Below, piece after piece: positions 31,062 through 33,142 of a stretch of 33,142 nucleotides of DNA. The stretch covers positions 1 through 33,142 of the forward strand of contig JAFVQN010000011.1 in the NCBI GenBank assembly GCA_017504805.1, read 5' to 3'. The stretch comes from Akkermansia sp. (GTDB lineage Bacteria > Verrucomicrobiota > Verrucomicrobiia > Verrucomicrobiales > Akkermansiaceae). A program made the translations under genes and the position numbers. Position 1 is the stretch's first letter. The number at the start of each line of letters is the position of its first letter. The notes under the pieces are model-generated. The model worked only from the letters and a program-made list of their open reading frames with translations, ran no database searches and was not told where the DNA came from.

Positions 31062-32429
31062 TTATTCGTGACGCAGCGCGTCGATGGGATCGAGGCGGGA
31101 GCCCTTCCAGGCCGGATACCAGCCGAACACGATACCGATGACTGCCGCCACCGATACAGACAGCACCATGGCCGATACAGAAACGGAAACCGGCCAGCCC
31201 ATCTGCACACTTACCATGTAGGAAGCAATGCGCCCCACGACGATGCCGATGAAGCCGCCGATGGTACACAGCAGCACAGCCTCCAGCAGGAACTGCCACA
31301 TGATATCGCGCGGGCGGGCGCCCACGGCCATGCGCAGGCCGATTTCGCGCGTGCGTTCCGTGACAGATACCATCATGATGTTCATGATACCCACACCGCC
31401 CACAATCAGAGAAATCATGGCGACGGAAATGAGCAGGCTGCTGATGGTGGAGGTGGTATCCGTCATCATCTTCACGAACTGGGAGCGGTCGCGCATGTTG
31501 AAGTCATCCAGCACGCCGGGTTCCAACCCGTGCTGGCGGCGCAGGATGGGAGTCATGGCATCCATGGCCTTGTTCGGGTCCTTGCCATCCAGCACCTGCA
31601 CCGCAATGGAATCCACCGTTCGCGTGCGCAGCGGATGCGGGGCGTTCGTGTATGGCTGCAGATCGCTGCCGGGATAGAAACTCACCGAAGTGGTGGGGAA
31701 AATATCGGTAGAGGAAACCTTGGTCGCGCTGGCAGCACCGCCCTTGCTGATGACGGCGGAGCCGCTGGAGCCCATGAGGCGCGTGCGGATACTGGTCCAG
31801 GGCAGAATGAGGCAGTCATCGGAGTCGTTGCCCATGCCATCCGCGCCCTTGGATTCCAGCACGCCGATGACGGTGAACACCACGTCCTTCACGCGGATAT
31901 CCTTGCCGATGGGATCGGTATCGGCATAGAGTTCCTTGGCAATGGTGCTGCCGATAAGGCACACGCGGCTGGCTTCATCCACCTGCTTTTTGGTAAACGC
32001 GCTGCCAGTGGCGACTTTCCAGCCCTCGATGGCCATGTAGTGCTCGTTACCGCCCATGATGGAGCGCGGGCTCCAGTTCTGGTTGCCCACGATAATCTGC
32101 CCGCTGGCACGCACCACCGGAGAGGCTGCCTTCACGTACTCCGGGCATTCCTTCACCAGGGCATCGGCATCCACCGCGTAGAGCGATGCGCGGCCACCCA
32201 TGCCGGTATTCACACCGGCGGTGCTCACGGAAGCGCCATTGATAGTGACCACATTGGTACCCATGGAGGAGAACTTATCGGCCACCTGCTTCTTGGAGCC
32301 TTCGCCAATCTCCATGATGGCCACCACGGCGGCGATACCAATCACAATGCCGAGCACTGTGAGCGCCGCACGCATGGGATTGCGCACCAGAGCTTTCAGG
32401 CAGGTTACGAACAAAGTGTTGAATTTCAT
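31062..32429 (-). CDS. MacB/FtsX-type ABC transporter permease
   Basis: 455 residues. One membrane helix near the N-terminus (ALTVLGIVIGIAAVVAIMEIG) and three near the C-terminus (about 325-450) enclose a large periplasmic domain, the MacB layout. Motifs include GEGSKKQVADKFSSMGTNVV after the first helix and MMVSVTERTREIGLRMAVGA in the FtsX domain. MacB-type pumps do not carry substrate through the membrane but use ATP hydrolysis to drive extrusion from the periplasm through a TolC channel. The ATPase is a separate protein here, whereas MacB of E. coli has both in one chain. The start overlaps the ATPase stop by 4 nt. Confidence 0.92.
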   Translation of the reverse strand: MKFNTLFVTCLKALVRNPMRAALTVLGIVIGIAAVVAIMEIGEGSKKQVADKFSSMGTNVVTINGASVSTAGVNTGMGGRASLYAVDADALVKECPEYVKAASPVVRASGQIIVGNQNWSPRSIMGGNEHYMAIEGWKVATGSAFTKKQVDEASRVCLIGSTIAKELYADTDPIGKDIRVKDVVFTVIGVLESKGADGMGNDSDDCLILPWTSIRTRLMGSSGSAVISKGGAASATKVSSTDIFPTTSVSFYPGSDLQPYTNAPHPLRTRTVDSIAVQVLDGKDPNKAMDAMTPILRRQHGLEPGVLDDFNMRDRSQFVKMMTDTTSTISSLLISVAMISLIVGGVGIMNIMMVSVTERTREIGLRMAVGARPRDIMWQFLLEAVLLCTIGGFIGIVVGRIASYMVSVQMGWPVSVSVSAMVLSVSVAAVIGIVFGWYPAWKGSRLDPIDALRHE

Positions 32430-33133
32430 TTCTGCAGAGTAGCTGTGAGTTCATCCGATACGCCGTCCAGAATCAGGCCGTCGCACATGTTGATGGCGCG
32501 GTCAGTGAAAGCGGCAGTCTTGGGGTCGTGCGTCACGATGATGACGGTGATACCCTGCTTGCGGTTCAGGTCGCGGAACATGTTCATGACCTCCACCGAG
32601 GTGGTGGAATCCAGGTTGCCGGTCGGTTCGTCCGCCAGCAGAATGCCGGGACTGTTGATGAGGGAACGGGCAATGGCCACGCGCTGCTGCTGGCCACCGG
32701 AAAGCTGCGCCGGGGTGTGGTGCATGCGCTCCTTGAGCCCCACCAGGTCGATGAGCTCCAGCGCGCGCTTGCGGATTTCAGCCGTGCTCTTGGCCGGGTG
32801 GTAGTAGTAAGCCGGCATCATCACATTCTCCAGCGCGGAGGTGCGGGCCAGCAGGTTGAAGTTCTGGAACACGAAGCCGATGCGCTTGTTGCGCAGCAGG
32901 GCGCGCTCATTGGCGTTCAGGCCGGCCACGTTGTGGCCGTCAATCCAGAACTCGCCGCTGGTGGGGTGGTCCAGACAGCCCAGAATATTCATGAGCGTGG
33001 ACTTGCCCGAACCCGAAGCCCCGGTGAGGGAGACGAACTCGCCGTCCTCGATGCGCAGGGAAATCCCCTTGAGCACCGGCAGGTCAATCTCCCCCAGGTG
33101 GTATACCTTGGTTATATTCTTCAGCTCAATCAT
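32426..33133 (-). CDS. ABC transporter ATP-binding protein, MacB/LolD type
   Basis: 235 residues. Walker A GASGSGKS (38-45), Q-loop Gln90 in GFVFQNF, signature LSGGQ (144-148), Walker B ILLADEP (164-170) with the D-loop NLD, and the switch His202 in IVTHD. These, and NERALLRNKRIGFVFQ, are typical of the MacB/LolD/FtsE branch. It powers the permease encoded next, with which it overlaps by 4 nt (ATGA). The gene starts 9 nt from the window edge; a periplasmic adaptor (MacA-like) gene is expected upstream but cannot be seen. Together the genes make a MacAB-TolC-like exporter of unknown substrate. Confidence 0.94.
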   Translation of the reverse strand: MIELKNITKVYHLGEIDLPVLKGISLRIEDGEFVSLTGASGSGKSTLMNILGCLDHPTSGEFWIDGHNVAGLNANERALLRNKRIGFVFQNFNLLARTSALENVMMPAYYYHPAKSTAEIRKRALELIDLVGLKERMHHTPAQLSGGQQQRVAIARSLINSPGILLADEPTGNLDSTTSVEVMNMFRDLNRKQGITVIIVTHDPKTAAFTDRAINMCDGLILDGVSDELTATLQK

Positions 33134-33142
33134 GGCCGGAAA

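Overview
The window looks like a chromosomal segment of a Verrucomicrobiota bacterium close to Akkermansia. It is GC-rich and Gram-negative, with several lipobox lipoproteins, outer-membrane beta-barrels and a TolC-type protein. The large autotransporter starts with a basic signal peptide (MKLHLPKLLRVALLAVV) of a style I associate with Akkermansia surface proteins. The succinate dehydrogenase is the SdhC-SdhA type with a single large cytochrome b subunit. The genus is inferred from gene style, not from a marker gene.

Layout. 1-2073 (minus): the start of an sdhCA(B) operon, with sdhA cut by the window edge. 2156-4326 (minus): secG, an OB-fold/HD-domain protein and a LysE-type exporter in one tight operon. 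4367-5637 (minus): panD, an nth-type endonuclease and a small lipoprotein. 5710-7454 (minus): two membrane-anchored coiled-coil proteins of similar design. 7627-9768 (minus): pnp with a long leader. 10020-11353 (plus): radC and a short TatD-like protein. 11359-15187 (minus): a GT2 glycosyltransferase, a tail-specific protease and an orphan transposase-type HTH protein. 15392-15473: tRNA-Leu(CAG). 15622-18279 (plus): a Ser/Thr kinase fused to PEGA and formylglycine-enzyme-like domains. 18288-20647 (minus): a four-gene unit (phosphatase, lipoprotein, lipoprotein hydrolase, hexapeptide acyltransferase). 20659-22006 (plus): queE and a small outer-membrane barrel. 22022-22717 (minus): a YggS-family PLP-binding protein. 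23223-28079 (minus): a 1618-residue autotransporter. 28523-29176 (minus): an RRM RNA-binding protein. 29656-33133 (minus): outer-membrane factor, FtsX/MacB permease and ATPase of a tripartite exporter.

The most interesting structure lies in the three long intergenic gaps around the autotransporter. Upstream of it (28152-28322) a near-perfect 22-bp inverted repeat encloses 127 bp carrying promoter-like sequence on both strands. Each repeat arm has its own small dyad, and terminators stand on the upstream side. This is the architecture of an invertible (phase-variable) promoter. The gaps at 22718-23222 and 29177-29655 carry two copies of one hairpin repeat, each embedded in a larger inverted-repeat element.

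Many genes have promoters with a 16-18 bp spacer and a -10 box close to TATAAT. In four of them (secG, radC, the glycosyltransferase and the kinase) the -10 box lies only 6-10 nt before the ATG with no Shine-Dalgarno sequence, so leaderless or nearly leaderless mRNAs are likely. All functional statements come from reading motifs by eye; no database search was run.
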